Source: Piromyces finnis (lineage: Eukaryota > Neocallimastigomycota > Neocallimastigomycetes > Neocallimastigales > Neocallimastigaceae). Taken from it: 64,000 bases of DNA. The stretch covers positions 104,387-168,386 of the forward strand of contig MCFH01000083.1 in NCBI GenBank assembly GCA_002104945.1. The letters are read 5' to 3'. Below the pieces are notes generated by a model. That model made no database searches and was not told the DNA's origin. It saw only the letters and a list, made by a program, of their open reading frames with translations. Positions within the stretch are counted from its first letter, which is position 1. Each line of letters opens with the position of its first letter. The position numbers and the translations under genes were made by a program. Positions 19,785-30,337 of this stretch are shown piece by piece.

Positions 19785-22028
19785 TTATTCATACATAGTT
19801 GTTTGTATACCAATAGAATTTAAATATGAATTCATGATATTAAAACTATTTGATATTGTTAGAGATTTTGTTGCAGAATTACAGCATGTTTCTGATGTAC
19901 TTATTGAATGACAAATATTACAATATTTAATTTCCATAATATCTGTATTATTTCGAAACATATCTTTTAATATTGCATTGACTCCGTGTGCTACTAATGC
20001 ATCTTTTTCCATTTCTCCTATTCTCAATCCACCATTATTAGCTTTTCCTTCGGTTGGTTGTTTGCTAATAGAATTAACATTTCCGGTAATTCGATAAAAC
20101 ATTTTTTCTTCCACTTGATGTTGTAAAGCTGTATAGTAGCATACGCCTACAAACGCAGATCCTATATTCATTCCTGTTTTGGCATCAATCATTTTTTCCA
20201 TGATCGGTATTCCACTTTCAATAAATGTTGATCTGAAATTTTTTATATCATTACTTTCTATGGAAGCATCAAAAAATGTTCCAAATTTCTGAGGATCAAT
20301 CACCATACACTTACCGACGTACATTTCGATTAAATGGCCAACTGTCATTCTGGATGGAAAGGCATGTGGATTAACAATGATATCTGGTATTATTCCATGT
20401 TCCGTTTTAGGTAATACATCCTCTGGTAATATTGATCCAATGACTCCCTTTTGAGCATAGCGACTAGCAAACTTATCTCCTTGCTGTGGTTTATATATAT
20501 GCTGTACTTCCACACAACAATAACAAATATCATCTTTAATAAAGGTAGTACAGCGATCAACAATAACCGGCTTTCTAAAAATATTTTCTATATCTGAAAC
20601 TTCGTTTTTAATAAAATTGTATTTTCTAAATAATGGTTCATTACTACTGTATACATTTTGTGCAATCGGTGTATTTGGTTTTGGCAATCCATTTTCATAA
20701 TTTTCATTTATATTCAATAAAATTTCTTCCTTAGTATTGTAGGAAATATATTGGTATCTATATTTAATATTACTAAATAAGCCATTTTCTATACTTTTAG
20801 CATTGAATATGACACTATCTTCTTGATTATTTCCAAATGCCATAATAGCTACCACCACATTCTGACCACTAAATCTATGATAAGTATTATTATTTGTTAT
20901 TGCTGATGATGTTGTCGTTGAGTTATTATTACTGTTATTTTCATCTTTTTCAATGTTTATATTTGTAAGAAGGTCAATTCGGCTTCTAAATTCGTCGTTA
21001 TTTAATTTTATATTTTTTTTCAATTTAATATGACTATTTTTGTTAGTGTCATCTGAATAAGAATTGTTTTCATTTATCATTTCAAATCCGTTTTCATCAT
21101 TTTCATCATCAATATTTATAAATAGATTAAATAGATTATTCGAATTATTATTGGGATTGTTTAATAAAATGCTTAAGGGATGATAATGACATACTCTACG
21201 TGATAAAATAGATTCTAATTTGGTCATACAAAATGGACGTTGGGCATTAATTAATCTTCTTGAGTTATCATTAAATTGAAATATTGTACTATCATTCGAC
21301 ATACACTGTTTCGTCATACCGGCTTGAAATGTTAGTCTTGGAACATGATTGTTTCCTGGAAATGGTGAAAGTGCACTGATTAGACCAAACACAAAATTTG
21401 GATTTATTTCTTCATATTTATATTCAGTATTACATTTGTATTCAGAAATATCAATAAATCTTACGCCTATTTCAATTCCATCTTTTAAAACTTTTATTGG
21501 CCTCATAATTCTTCCTTCATCCGTAAATAGATAGAACGCTGTATTATCAAATAGACAACTAATAAATGGATAAGTTAATTTCAATTCTTTGTAGGTATGT
21601 TCGACAAAGTCAATGGAAGTGAAACCAATGAATCTGCTATTCAATAATACAGGATATTCCAGTAAGTCTTTTGAACAAGTATTCATGTGATCATCAATGA
21701 AAGAACGTAAAATTGATTTGTCTATTGAAAAGTCCGGGGCTACCAATACCGACAATCCAAAATATTTTACAAGGCCTACATCTTTAGATTCCGGTGTTTC
21801 AAAAGGACAAAAATACCCATAATCATAAGACATTCTCAATTCCGAATTTTCACTTTCCGTATTAATCGGAATTTGAATTCTTCGTAAATGCGACAATTTA
21901 TCATAGTAAGAGCGTTTGCTAAGGGTTTGTACAGCGATTGCTGAATAATCTTTAAAGTAAGACCGAACAATTCCTGTCTTAACATTACTGTAACGTGTAT
22001 CTATATAAAAATTTACTAATATATGAAT
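19785..22028 (-). CDS. rpb2: RNA polymerase second-largest subunit (RPB2), C-terminal part
   Basis: The frame is open from about 22028 to the stop at 19785, with no ATG at its 5' end, so it is the continuation of an interrupted gene. Landmarks of RPB2 follow in order: SHLRRIQIP, then CPFETPES, GQNVVVAIMAFGNNQEDS, QQGDKFASRYAQKG with DIIVNPHAFPSRMT, and PTEGKANNGGLRIGEMEKDA. Near the C-terminus are cysteines of the zinc site (YCNICHSIS and TCCNSA). A low-complexity insert (about 21000-21140 in the DNA) lies before GQN. The N-terminal part is at 22476-23633, in the same phase, separated by a 477-nt segment with stops. Confidence 0.9.
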   Translation of the reverse strand: MHILVNFYIDTRYSNVKTGIVRSYFKDYSAIAVQTLSKRSYYDKLSHLRRIQIPINTESENSELRMSYDYGYFCPFETPESKDVGLVKYFGLSVLVAPDFSIDKSILRSFIDDHMNTCSKDLLEYPVLLNSRFIGFTSIDFVEHTYKELKLTYPFISCLFDNTAFYLFTDEGRIMRPIKVLKDGIEIGVRFIDISEYKCNTEYKYEEINPNFVFGLISALSPFPGNNHVPRLTFQAGMTKQCMSNDSTIFQFNDNSRRLINAQRPFCMTKLESILSRRVCHYHPLSILLNNPNNNSNNLFNLFINIDDENDENGFEMINENNSYSDDTNKNSHIKLKKNIKLNNDEFRSRIDLLTNINIEKDENNSNNNSTTTSSAITNNNTYHRFSGQNVVVAIMAFGNNQEDSVIFNAKSIENGLFSNIKYRYQYISYNTKEEILLNINENYENGLPKPNTPIAQNVYSSNEPLFRKYNFIKNEVSDIENIFRKPVIVDRCTTFIKDDICYCCVEVQHIYKPQQGDKFASRYAQKGVIGSILPEDVLPKTEHGIIPDIIVNPHAFPSRMTVGHLIEMYVGKCMVIDPQKFGTFFDASIESNDIKNFRSTFIESGIPIMEKMIDAKTGMNIGSAFVGVCYYTALQHQVEEKMFYRITGNVNSISKQPTEGKANNGGLRIGEMEKDALVAHGVNAILKDMFRNNTDIMEIKYCNICHSISTSETCCNSATKSLTISNSFNIMNSYLNSIGIQTTMYE

Positions 22029-22478
22029 TCATAAAATTTATATAGAAAAATATTATTTATTTCCCTATAGGTTGATATAATTTGTTTAATTTTATTAGAA
22101 AATTGTTTTATTAATAATTATTTTTATTTTTTAAAAATTAAAGTTACAAGTTAATAAAAACACACCATTTAATTTTTTGATTCAAACCACTTCTATTTAT
22201 ACTTTTTCTAAATCTGAAGTGGCTAAATAAAAAATTCAATTTTCTTTCGAAATTATTCTTTAAATTAATTAAAAATTACATAAAATGAATCCCGTGATAA
22301 AAATACAATAAATATTTAATTTTTCGAATATTCGAACTTATTCTTTTTTCGAATAAGTTCTATAAGTTTCTATAAGTCATAAATTAAATTGTTAAATAAA
22401 TAATTTAAAATAAAATTTAGATCAGGGTGTGAGTCGAACCCGAGTGATCTATATTGATGTCTTAAATACTAACCATTA
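22002..22478 (-). other. 477-nt in-frame insertion in RPB2 with a tRNA-like start
   Basis: This segment interrupts RPB2 between RNLILS and DTRYSNVKTG and contains several stops; its length keeps the frame. On the RPB2 strand it begins with sequence resembling Pol III internal promoters: TAATGGTTAGTAT (box A-like) and GGTTCGACTC (box B-like), about 33 nt apart. A 4-bp D-stem (TCTT/AAGA) can form, but the acceptor, anticodon and T stems do not, so it is not an intact tRNA. Further hairpins follow: GAACTTATTC with GAATAAGTTC (22333-22360) and CCACTTC with GAAGTGG (near 22190-22222). It may be a tRNA-derived SINE, a degraded tRNA insertion or an intron. I see no consensus spliceosomal sites that would restore the conserved residues. 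Confidence 0.5.
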
Positions 22479-23633
22479 AGACAATATTAAATTTCTAATA
22501 GATTCGTTACAATTACTAAACAATTTAAAATTTAAATCTTTTACGAATTTATTTAACGGCGCTTTTTTATTTTCCAACGCGTAATATTTAATAAAGCGGT
22601 ACATTGAGTATGGGAAAGTATCAATGCGATTATTATAATGTTCCTTTGTATCATAAAGGAAAGCTCTTGCCATGGTCAAATAAGTATAAAATTTGGTATT
22701 ATTGTAAGCTGACTTATTTTCTGCTTCATTATCAATAACAGGATGGAGCGAGTCAGGAGTAAGATAACTATCTATTATTTTGTTAATTACAGTTACTATT
22801 TCGTCCTTGGATTCCTTTCGATGAGAAATGATGCTTTCAAATGTATCTTCGGGAAATGCATCCGGAATAATAATGTCAATATTTTTTGGTAGATTCTTTC
22901 CAATAACTGTAGAAATGATAATATTCTTTATTTCAGTCAATGATAATTCCGGTTTTAAATAGTGAAGAATATACAATAAAGAAATATTTTGTTTTTGATG
23001 AGATTTAATTCCTTTCACACGAAGATATTGGAAAAATAAAGAAAAGTAAACTCTTATATCTAGGTAAATATGTCTTTTAACTTCAGAAAGTTTTTTTTGA
23101 CGATCTTCATTTGAAAAGGTGTAATATATATCAAAATTTGTATGTACATTCTTGATTTGAAGGTTTCGATCATTTTCAGCAAGCACTCTTTTTAAATACT
23201 TGATATAATTATAATCGGTAAACATTTCCAACGATTGGAATTTCCCATACTGATTACATTCTTTGTATTCTATACAATCATCTTTATAAATAAAACAGGG
23301 TGTACAAAATATTTCCTGTGATATAATAACTTTCTCAACACCATCCACTATAAATACGCCATCAATAGGTGCAGGTATTTTTATTTCATAAGGTTCTTGA
23401 ATCAACGACACATAATAATAATCTTTTTTAACCATTAATTGATCATAATTGACATTCGGTATGGAAATGGTCAAATGATTTAATTCCGGAATAGTTTTTT
23501 CCAAAAATTCTTTTATATCATAGATTTTTTTTACGAATAATTTATCAATATTTGCAAATACATTGTATTTATCGATAAATTTTGTTAAATAATCAGTGGT
23601 AGTAGTAGTAGTTGAAGTAGTTGTTGTACTCAT
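22476..23633 (-). CDS. rpb2: RNA polymerase second-largest subunit (RPB2), N-terminal part
   Basis: This 385-aa ORF (ATG at 23633; the frame opens at a TTG 12 bases earlier) begins with a Ser/Thr run and then matches the RPB2 protrusion and lobe. The clearest landmark is PIDGVFIVDGVEKVIISQE near residue 90, the conserved protrusion strand of all second-largest subunits. It ends at a TAA just after a segment corresponding to the stretch before the fork loop, where the 477-nt insertion begins. With the C-terminal part it would form a two-subunit catalytic core with RPB1. As it stands, the product would lack the active site. Confidence 0.88.
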   Translation of the reverse strand: MSTTTTSTTTTTTDYLTKFIDKYNVFANIDKLFVKKIYDIKEFLEKTIPELNHLTISIPNVNYDQLMVKKDYYYVSLIQEPYEIKIPAPIDGVFIVDGVEKVIISQEIFCTPCFIYKDDCIEYKECNQYGKFQSLEMFTDYNYIKYLKRVLAENDRNLQIKNVHTNFDIYYTFSNEDRQKKLSEVKRHIYLDIRVYFSLFFQYLRVKGIKSHQKQNISLLYILHYLKPELSLTEIKNIIISTVIGKNLPKNIDIIIPDAFPEDTFESIISHRKESKDEIVTVINKIIDSYLTPDSLHPVIDNEAENKSAYNNTKFYTYLTMARAFLYDTKEHYNNRIDTFPYSMYRFIKYYALENKKAPLNKFVKDLNFKLFSNCNESIRNLILS

Positions 23634-24010
23634 GTTGTGAGACAATTTCTTTGTAAAATATTTATAAATTGTTACTTTACATATGTAATCATTTTAAAAA
23701 ATAAATTTTATTTGAATTGCTGTTATATTATTTATATATAATTTAATTGTATAATAATATTGATAATAATAAATTTTAATAATTATATTAATTTTAAATA
23801 TAAATATTTCAAAATTATTTATTTCTACATTTCTACATTTTATTTAACTATTCAAAAAGTACAAAGTTTCTTGAGCTATTGACATAATTTAAAAAATTTT
23901 TTATATACTATAAAATTATTTAATATATTTTAAAGTAATTTTTATATATATATTTAATTAATATGTACATTTATTTTAAATTTTAATTGTTTTAGTATTT
24001 AATTGAAAAA
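23634..24010. other. Divergent intergenic region
   Basis: AT-rich promoter region between the RPB2 and capping enzyme genes. No ORF, RNA or clear motif is visible. Confidence 0.5.
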
Positions 24011-26809
24011 ATGGATATTCCTACAAATAACTGTATATGTTTAAAAAAACAGCAATCTTTAAAAGAAATATTAAATAATATATATAATCAAATCGAGATT
24101 ATAAAGCAACATCCTAATTTTAATTCTAAAAATGTGACCTTTGAATTAGAATTTAGACTTCAGAATAAATATACAAATATAGATGTGGAAGAATTCGTAA
24201 AGTATAACTCACATCAATATTTCGAATATTTATTGAAGGAAAACCAATCTACTAAATATAGAATAATTTGCAATTCTCAATACATTTCTAACAGTACCGA
24301 AAGCCAAGCCAGTAAAGATATTCATGATAATAACGATATTAATAAAATCAACTATGACAGCATCAATAATAATAACGTTAAAGACGACAATATTCATAAC
24401 AATAATAATAATAATAATAATAATAGTAATAATAATAGTAATAATAATAGTAATAATAATAGTAATAATAATAGTAATGAGATTACAAATAACATCAAAA
24501 CTAATAATAATAATGATAATTTAAATGGATATAAGGAACATGACAACTCAAGTTCAAAGTTAATTAAATATATTATATCCAATAGTGAAAAAGAAATTAG
24601 TATTGACTTTGACCAACACGTAGAGTATACAAAAAAAATAGCACTAATAACAGCTTACTATTTTGTATTTAAAATAGCACTTAATATTGAAACATCTTTA
24701 AATACTGAAAATCTTTTAAATTATTTAAAGATTGATAACGATATTACTGATAATGATAATGATAATGATACTAATAATGGTGATATTGATAATTATGATA
24801 ATAATGATAATAATAAAAACAATGAAAATATTAATATTGCTACAACTACTACTACTACTAATAATAATAATAATAATATTAACATTAATGTTAATAATGG
24901 TTTTAATAAATTAAATAAAATTTTTATTAAAGAGTCAAAAGAAATTACTATTATAAATTTTACTGAGCCAGTTCTGAAAAAAAGACGGTCTTTTATAATG
25001 AATCAAGATGTTCAAGTAGATGTTACCCACTACAATGAAATTAGTCAATTTGAAATAGATTTCACAAAAAATATTTATCATGACCAATTAGATATGGTCA
25101 AAATGGTTCATGATGTTATGCAAATTATTGATATATCCGGTTTCATTATAGATTATTTATTTATGCTCTTACCCAATTTCGAATTTCAAAAACCGATTAC
25201 ACCATCTCTGGACATACTATTCAAAAATGCTGAAACATTGATAAAAGATTCTTTCTTCGTATCAGCAAAAACCGATGGTATCAGAAAATTAATAATTGTT
25301 ATTAATAATCAAATTTATAGTATAACTGAAAATTTTTCAGTAGAATTTATAAGAGAAATTGAAGGTAATTACCATCTAATATTAGATTGTGAATTTATTA
25401 ATAATACTTTTATTCCTTTTGATGTTTTATACAGTGAATCCGATTTAAGAAGTTACTCTTACAAAGAAAGAATAAACATTCTTAATTGTTTAGATTACCT
25501 TAAATTTGAAAAAATTATAGTTAAAAAGGTTATAAAATGCTGTAAAGATTTTCAAGATATTCAAACATTTATATCATCGGCGGAATTAGAAAATACCACA
25601 CCAAACGATGGTATTGTCATAACCAGCGGAGCATCAACCTATTTTGAAAATACTAAAGTTTATAAAATTAAAACTATTAACACAGTAGATATCGAGTTTA
25701 ATGGACGCTATTTTTTAGCTAGGGAGCATAGAGTGAATAAATCTCTTTTAAATTTATCAGTAGAAAAATATAAAAATATATGTAAATTGTATAATAAGTT
25801 TAAAGTACAAAATCGCAAAACTACAAACCCTACTGAAAAGTATTATTATAAAAAGAAAATAGAAATTATAGAAGGCGTACCATGCAACAAAAAAGTAGTT
25901 AAATATCATCGTATTAAAAATAAAAAAATAAATTTTATAATAGAGTATGATTTAGATAATAAAAAATTTGTAAAGGTTCGCAAAGATAAATTAGTATCAA
26001 ATAGCATAAATACATTTAATAGTATTTTATTGGCTTCCTATCAAAAAATCAATATTGATATTTTTTCACCTAAATCCAATGTTCTAATGCGTAAATACCA
26101 CAATATAATAAAGCAAAATATTTTAAATGATTTTAGAGGAACTTTATTAGATATCGGTACAGGCAATGGCGGTGATATACACAAGTGGAATCATTTCCGT
26201 AAGATCGTTTGTGTTGAACCAAACCATGAAAAATTAAAAAATTTAAATAAAAGAATTTCAAATTCAGAAATTAAAAATAGAATCAAAATTATCCCGAATA
26301 ATATTCAGGAAGCTACGTTAAATGATCATTTTGATATTGCCACATGTTTTTTTGCATTAAATGATATGACTTATACCGACATATCAAGAATGCTAAAAAA
26401 TATCAAAAATTGTATAAGAAAAACATTTATTGTATTATTTTTTGATTCTTCATTATTTAGTGAAAATATAACTTCACCATCACTAATTTATCGAAAATGT
26501 ATTATTAATGAAAATAATAAAATTATAAATACAATCGATAAATTATCATTAACCTATCTGTTAAGTTGCCTTAGATATACGCATGGTGAATGCGATAATA
26601 TAATGTATGTAAATATTGTCGATTCAAATGTAACGAATCACTATGAATGTGGTATTAGTTCCATAAAAGTAATTAATATATTTAAGGAAAATGGGTTTGA
26701 ATTAAAAAAGCAATATTCAATCGAAAATTTTCCATTACTAAATGAATATCAAAATAAATATTCTTCTTTTCTTAAAGTCATTGAATTTTCAAATACTAAT
26801 ATTCATTAA
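24011..26809 (+). CDS. Trifunctional mRNA capping enzyme
   Basis: This 932-aa protein has the domain order of poxvirus/asfarvirus-type capping enzymes. An N-terminal triphosphatase of the metal-dependent tunnel family shows FELEFRL near residue 43. A guanylyltransferase follows, with the lysine nucleophile in KTDGIR near 419, then LILDCEF, PNDGIVITS and YKIKTINTVDIEF as later motifs. A C-terminal guanine-N7 methyltransferase has the SAM-binding DIGTGNGGD near 716 and VCVEPNH following. Two Asn/Asp/Thr-rich inserts (around residues 110-170 and 240-295) interrupt the triphosphatase region. The ORF is intact. Carrying its own cap synthesis implies transcription away from the nuclear Pol II machinery. 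No separate stimulatory methyltransferase subunit was recognised. Confidence 0.93.
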   Translation: MDIPTNNCICLKKQQSLKEILNNIYNQIEIIKQHPNFNSKNVTFELEFRLQNKYTNIDVEEFVKYNSHQYFEYLLKENQSTKYRIICNSQYISNSTESQASKDIHDNNDINKINYDSINNNNVKDDNIHNNNNNNNNNSNNNSNNNSNNNSNNNSNEITNNIKTNNNNDNLNGYKEHDNSSSKLIKYIISNSEKEISIDFDQHVEYTKKIALITAYYFVFKIALNIETSLNTENLLNYLKIDNDITDNDNDNDTNNGDIDNYDNNDNNKNNENINIATTTTTTNNNNNNININVNNGFNKLNKIFIKESKEITIINFTEPVLKKRRSFIMNQDVQVDVTHYNEISQFEIDFTKNIYHDQLDMVKMVHDVMQIIDISGFIIDYLFMLLPNFEFQKPITPSLDILFKNAETLIKDSFFVSAKTDGIRKLIIVINNQIYSITENFSVEFIREIEGNYHLILDCEFINNTFIPFDVLYSESDLRSYSYKERINILNCLDYLKFEKIIVKKVIKCCKDFQDIQTFISSAELENTTPNDGIVITSGASTYFENTKVYKIKTINTVDIEFNGRYFLAREHRVNKSLLNLSVEKYKNICKLYNKFKVQNRKTTNPTEKYYYKKKIEIIEGVPCNKKVVKYHRIKNKKINFIIEYDLDNKKFVKVRKDKLVSNSINTFNSILLASYQKINIDIFSPKSNVLMRKYHNIIKQNILNDFRGTLLDIGTGNGGDIHKWNHFRKIVCVEPNHEKLKNLNKRISNSEIKNRIKIIPNNIQEATLNDHFDIATCFFALNDMTYTDISRMLKNIKNCIRKTFIVLFFDSSLFSENITSPSLIYRKCIINENNKIINTIDKLSLTYLLSCLRYTHGECDNIMYVNIVDSNVTNHYECGISSIKVINIFKENGFELKKQYSIENFPLLNEYQNKYSSFLKVIEFSNTNIH

Positions 26810-27288
26810 AAATAAAGAAAAACAATTAACGAAAATATAATAAAATATATAATAATTATTATTATGATCATTATTATTTCTTCATTTATAATATTTAAAA
26901 TTTTATTTCAATAAAAGGATTTATATAAAGATTTTTATTATTTAAAACATATATATATATAAATGAATCTTTAGAAATTATAATAAAATAAATTAAAAAG
27001 ATTATTAAATATATATATTATTATTTTTTAAAATTCAATTCTATTAACTATACCTATATATATTAAATAAATATATGTATGTATGATTTATTATCTTAAT
27101 GCATTAGTCTAAAATATATTATGATATAAATAAATAAATAAATAAAAATTATATATTAAATATGAATTTTAAAATTAAAAAATTTTAAATTGATTTTAGT
27201 ATATAAATATTATAAACATGTTAAAACCGTTTTTCTAATAAAAAAAAAATAAAATAATATATATTTTATTCAATTAATAAAAACACAA
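26810..27288. other. Intergenic AT-rich spacer
   Basis: About 480 bp with no supported feature other than simple AT repeats. It should contain the promoter of the RPB1 N-terminal gene. Confidence 0.5.
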
Positions 27289-29451
27289 ATGTATCTAGAA
27301 TTTGATTTATATAGTAATGAACAAATAGAAAAACTTTCCATTCTAATTTCAAAAAAGTATGAATTAACTGATAATACCACGTCATATATATTAGATCCTC
27401 AATTACCATGTAAACAATGCAAAAAAGTTATTGAATGTCCTGGCCATTTAGGAAGGATTCCCATTTACCAATACATTGTCCACCCATTATTTGTAAATAT
27501 ATTATGTAAAGAACTTACTCATGTATGTCCTATTTGTAAAAAATATAATGTTGCTCTTGATGTTAAATCACGATGCTGTGAAACACGAATAAAAGGTACT
27601 TCATTTTCCTTGCACAAGTTTAATGTGAAAAATACCAATTCAAATCAAAGGGTAAATCAAATAAAAATAGTGAAAATAAATCTCAATCCGAATATGCATT
27701 TTTATTTGGAAATCAATGGTTCACCGTTGTTAGGATGTATGAATTAATTCATACCTTTGATTTCAGTGAAAACCCTGAACTGAAAAATAAAATGCTGAAA
27801 GTATTTCTCAAAAATATACCTGTTTTACCCATAAATATGAGACCTTCAATTATGGATTCCAACAATATCATGATTCATAATAATATAACATCCATGTATA
27901 TAAGACTGTTAGATTTAAACTATCAGTTTAAAAGCAACACCAACCTTATTTCGTATGGTGGATATGGATTAAAAGTATTCAATCTATATAAAAAAATTCT
28001 TGGAATCCATAGTTCCACCGATACTACCGAAAATTCCGATAAAAATTTCATTAAGCAAATATTATCTGGAAAAACAGGAATTTTTAGAAGTATGTGTTTA
28101 GCCAAAAGACAAAACTTTTGTCTTCGTAGCGTCATCGTGCCAAATATAAATATTCCCTTGGACAAAATATTGATACCAAAAGAATTTACAGATCAATTAA
28201 TTCCCCATGGATATAAGCCAAATGACTATGTAATTATTAATAGACAACCTACACTCCAAACTACTTCTATATTATCCGTTCGCTCCTTTCCTAGTAGCAG
28301 TCGAACCATCCAAATTAATCCTCTAATAGCCAGTGTTTTTCAGGCTGATTTTGACGGAGATGAAATGAATATTTTTTGGCTACCAGGAGAGGAATCTAAA
28401 AAGGAATTGGCTACTAAACTGAACATTTCAAATAATATCCGTTCATTTAAGGATGGATCACTCATGATTAAATTTATTCAAGATACCTTAACTGGCTTAT
28501 ACAATATGACAAAGGATCACAGTATTGTCGAACCCCATATTATCGAAAACATATGTAAACGATTAAAAATATCAAAAAAGGAATGGAATATATTTTGTAA
28601 ATATTATAAATCACGAATGAATACCGATAAAATACCATATAAGCACTTACTTTCATTGTTGATTCCAAAATCACTAACTTTAAAAATGGGTGATAAATAT
28701 TTAGTAGACCATGGTATTCTACTTCACACTATTAATGGTGCCAATCAAACTGTATTGTTAAATTTATTACTCACTATGGTAACGATTTTTACTTGAATTT
28801 ATGTGGGATGTACAACGTATGGTTCATGAATACAATTTATTTCACATTATAAGTATTTCCATTTCAGATTGTATACCAGACCCAAGCATTGAAAATGAAT
28901 TTACATCCATTTTGGAAAAAATTCCTGACACTTTATCGGCTATACAACTACCAAATTTAGATTCTTCTATTATCTCTCAAGACAAAGATAGTAAAGAAAT
29001 AAAAAAAATAAGAAAGTATTATTTAGAAAATTATCCATTATTAGAAAGTTTATCTAAATCGATTAGCAATAATCTAACCAATATTGTCAATAGTGGTTCG
29101 AAAGGGAAAATCGATAATGTCATTCAAATTTTAATGTCAGTAGGAGTTCAAGCCGTTTTGCAAAGTTGCTATATTAAGAGTTCCTATTCCGAAGGACTTA
29201 CAGCAAAGGAACTATTTATACATTCAAAATCAGGCCGTGCTGGAATTATTTCAACTTCTCTCAACACTTCTTCTACAGGCTACATGCAAAGAGAACTGGT
29301 CAAGAGTATGGAAGACCTTATTACCGATAAAGATGGTTTTGTACGTGATTATAATAATGATGAAATCTATTATTATCCTTTTTCTACAAACGTCCAAGAT
29401 ATAGATGATTCATTTTTGGAATATGCTTTTTCAATGTCGTTAAAAAATTAA
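27289..29451 (+). pseudogene. RNA polymerase largest subunit, N-terminal part (A'-like), frameshifted
   Basis: Three overlapping frames together cover RPB1 from the clamp to the bridge-helix region. Frame one (27289-27747) holds the clamp zinc site (CKQC, CPGHLG, CPIC). Frame two (27735-28796) holds RPSIMDSNN, NRQPTLQTTS and the catalytic ADFDGDEMN (near 28345), whose three Asp residues bind the active-site Mg. Frame three (28801-29451) holds SKSGRAGI and TGYMQRELVKSMEDL, the region around the bridge helix. Passing between frames takes three single-base deletion-type shifts, near 27730, 28770 and 28800; the last two lie 30 bp apart. The final frame ends where archaeal A' would end; the rest of RPB1 is at 3804-5453. 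Decay is likely, but assembly errors cannot be excluded. Confidence 0.85.
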
Positions 29452-30337
29452 TAAGTATTAAATATTTATATTTACATTTATATTTATAAAATTTATATTT
29501 ATTACATTTGAAAATTTATTTGGTTTTTATTTATAATTTATAGTAAATAGAAATACATGTATGTAGAACAATAAAATTATAGTTTATTATACTATTATTT
29601 AAATAGAATAATAACTTTTTTTTTATTTTATTTTTATGATGACCAATGAAATTAAATTTACTGTATATCTTTCCTTTAATAATACATAATTCACTCTTAT
29701 TAATTATTATTGTAAAACTAATAAAATTATTTAAAATTTAATAATATTTAAAAAAAATAAAAATAAAAATAATTATATAAATTTGTTAATTTGAATTTAT
29801 AATTGACACTTTGATAATTAAATCTAAATATCCTTAAAAACCTTTTATATAATGTAATATTTTTTAAAAAAACAATATTATTATATTATTATATTATTAT
29901 ATATATCTAAAAATTTTAAATAATTGAAATATTATATATTTAATATTTATTTTTTAAAATATAATATATTTCCAAAAGTATTTCCTATGAAAATACTATA
30001 AAGAAATAAAAAAAAGTATTTTTATTTCATTAAATTCATGAACCAATCATAAATAATAGCAACTTTTTTTTTACATTATTATATTAATGTCAAATGAAAA
30101 TAAATGACGATTAGTATTGAGATATCAAAAATATTTTAATTTTGGAAAAACCATTTTATAAAAACTTTCTCATATCCTTGATTTGTTTTATGAATAATTT
30201 ATTAAAATTAAAATAAAAAATTATATTTATTGATAGCTTTATCTTTATAATTTTGATTAATATTAAATATTAAAAAATTAATAAATAATAAAAGTTAAGA
30301 GTGAAAGTGGAAGAAAATAAAATTAGTGGTGACGCAC
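29452..30337. other. 885-bp AT-rich spacer
   Basis: No ORF of note and no recognisable RNA. It contains ATT/TAT microsatellite runs near 29875-29905. It is larger than the other spacers between viral genes, so it might hold a decayed gene that I cannot recognise. Confidence 0.45.

Noticed and set aside
22416-22478. Intact tRNA gene on the minus strand
   Set aside because: Box-like motifs and a short D-stem are present, but the acceptor, anticodon and T stems do not pair, so it is reported only as tRNA-like.
22002-22478. Ordinary spliceosomal intron in RPB2
   Set aside because: The 3' end (TATATAG) looks suitable, but no GT near the other end has matching phase without removing conserved residues. 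Splicing is also not expected for a cytoplasmic viral transcript.
27735-27747. Programmed -1 frameshifting between RPB1 frames
   Set aside because: I see no slippery heptamer and no stable downstream structure. Two more shifts of the same kind occur downstream, which fits decay or error better.
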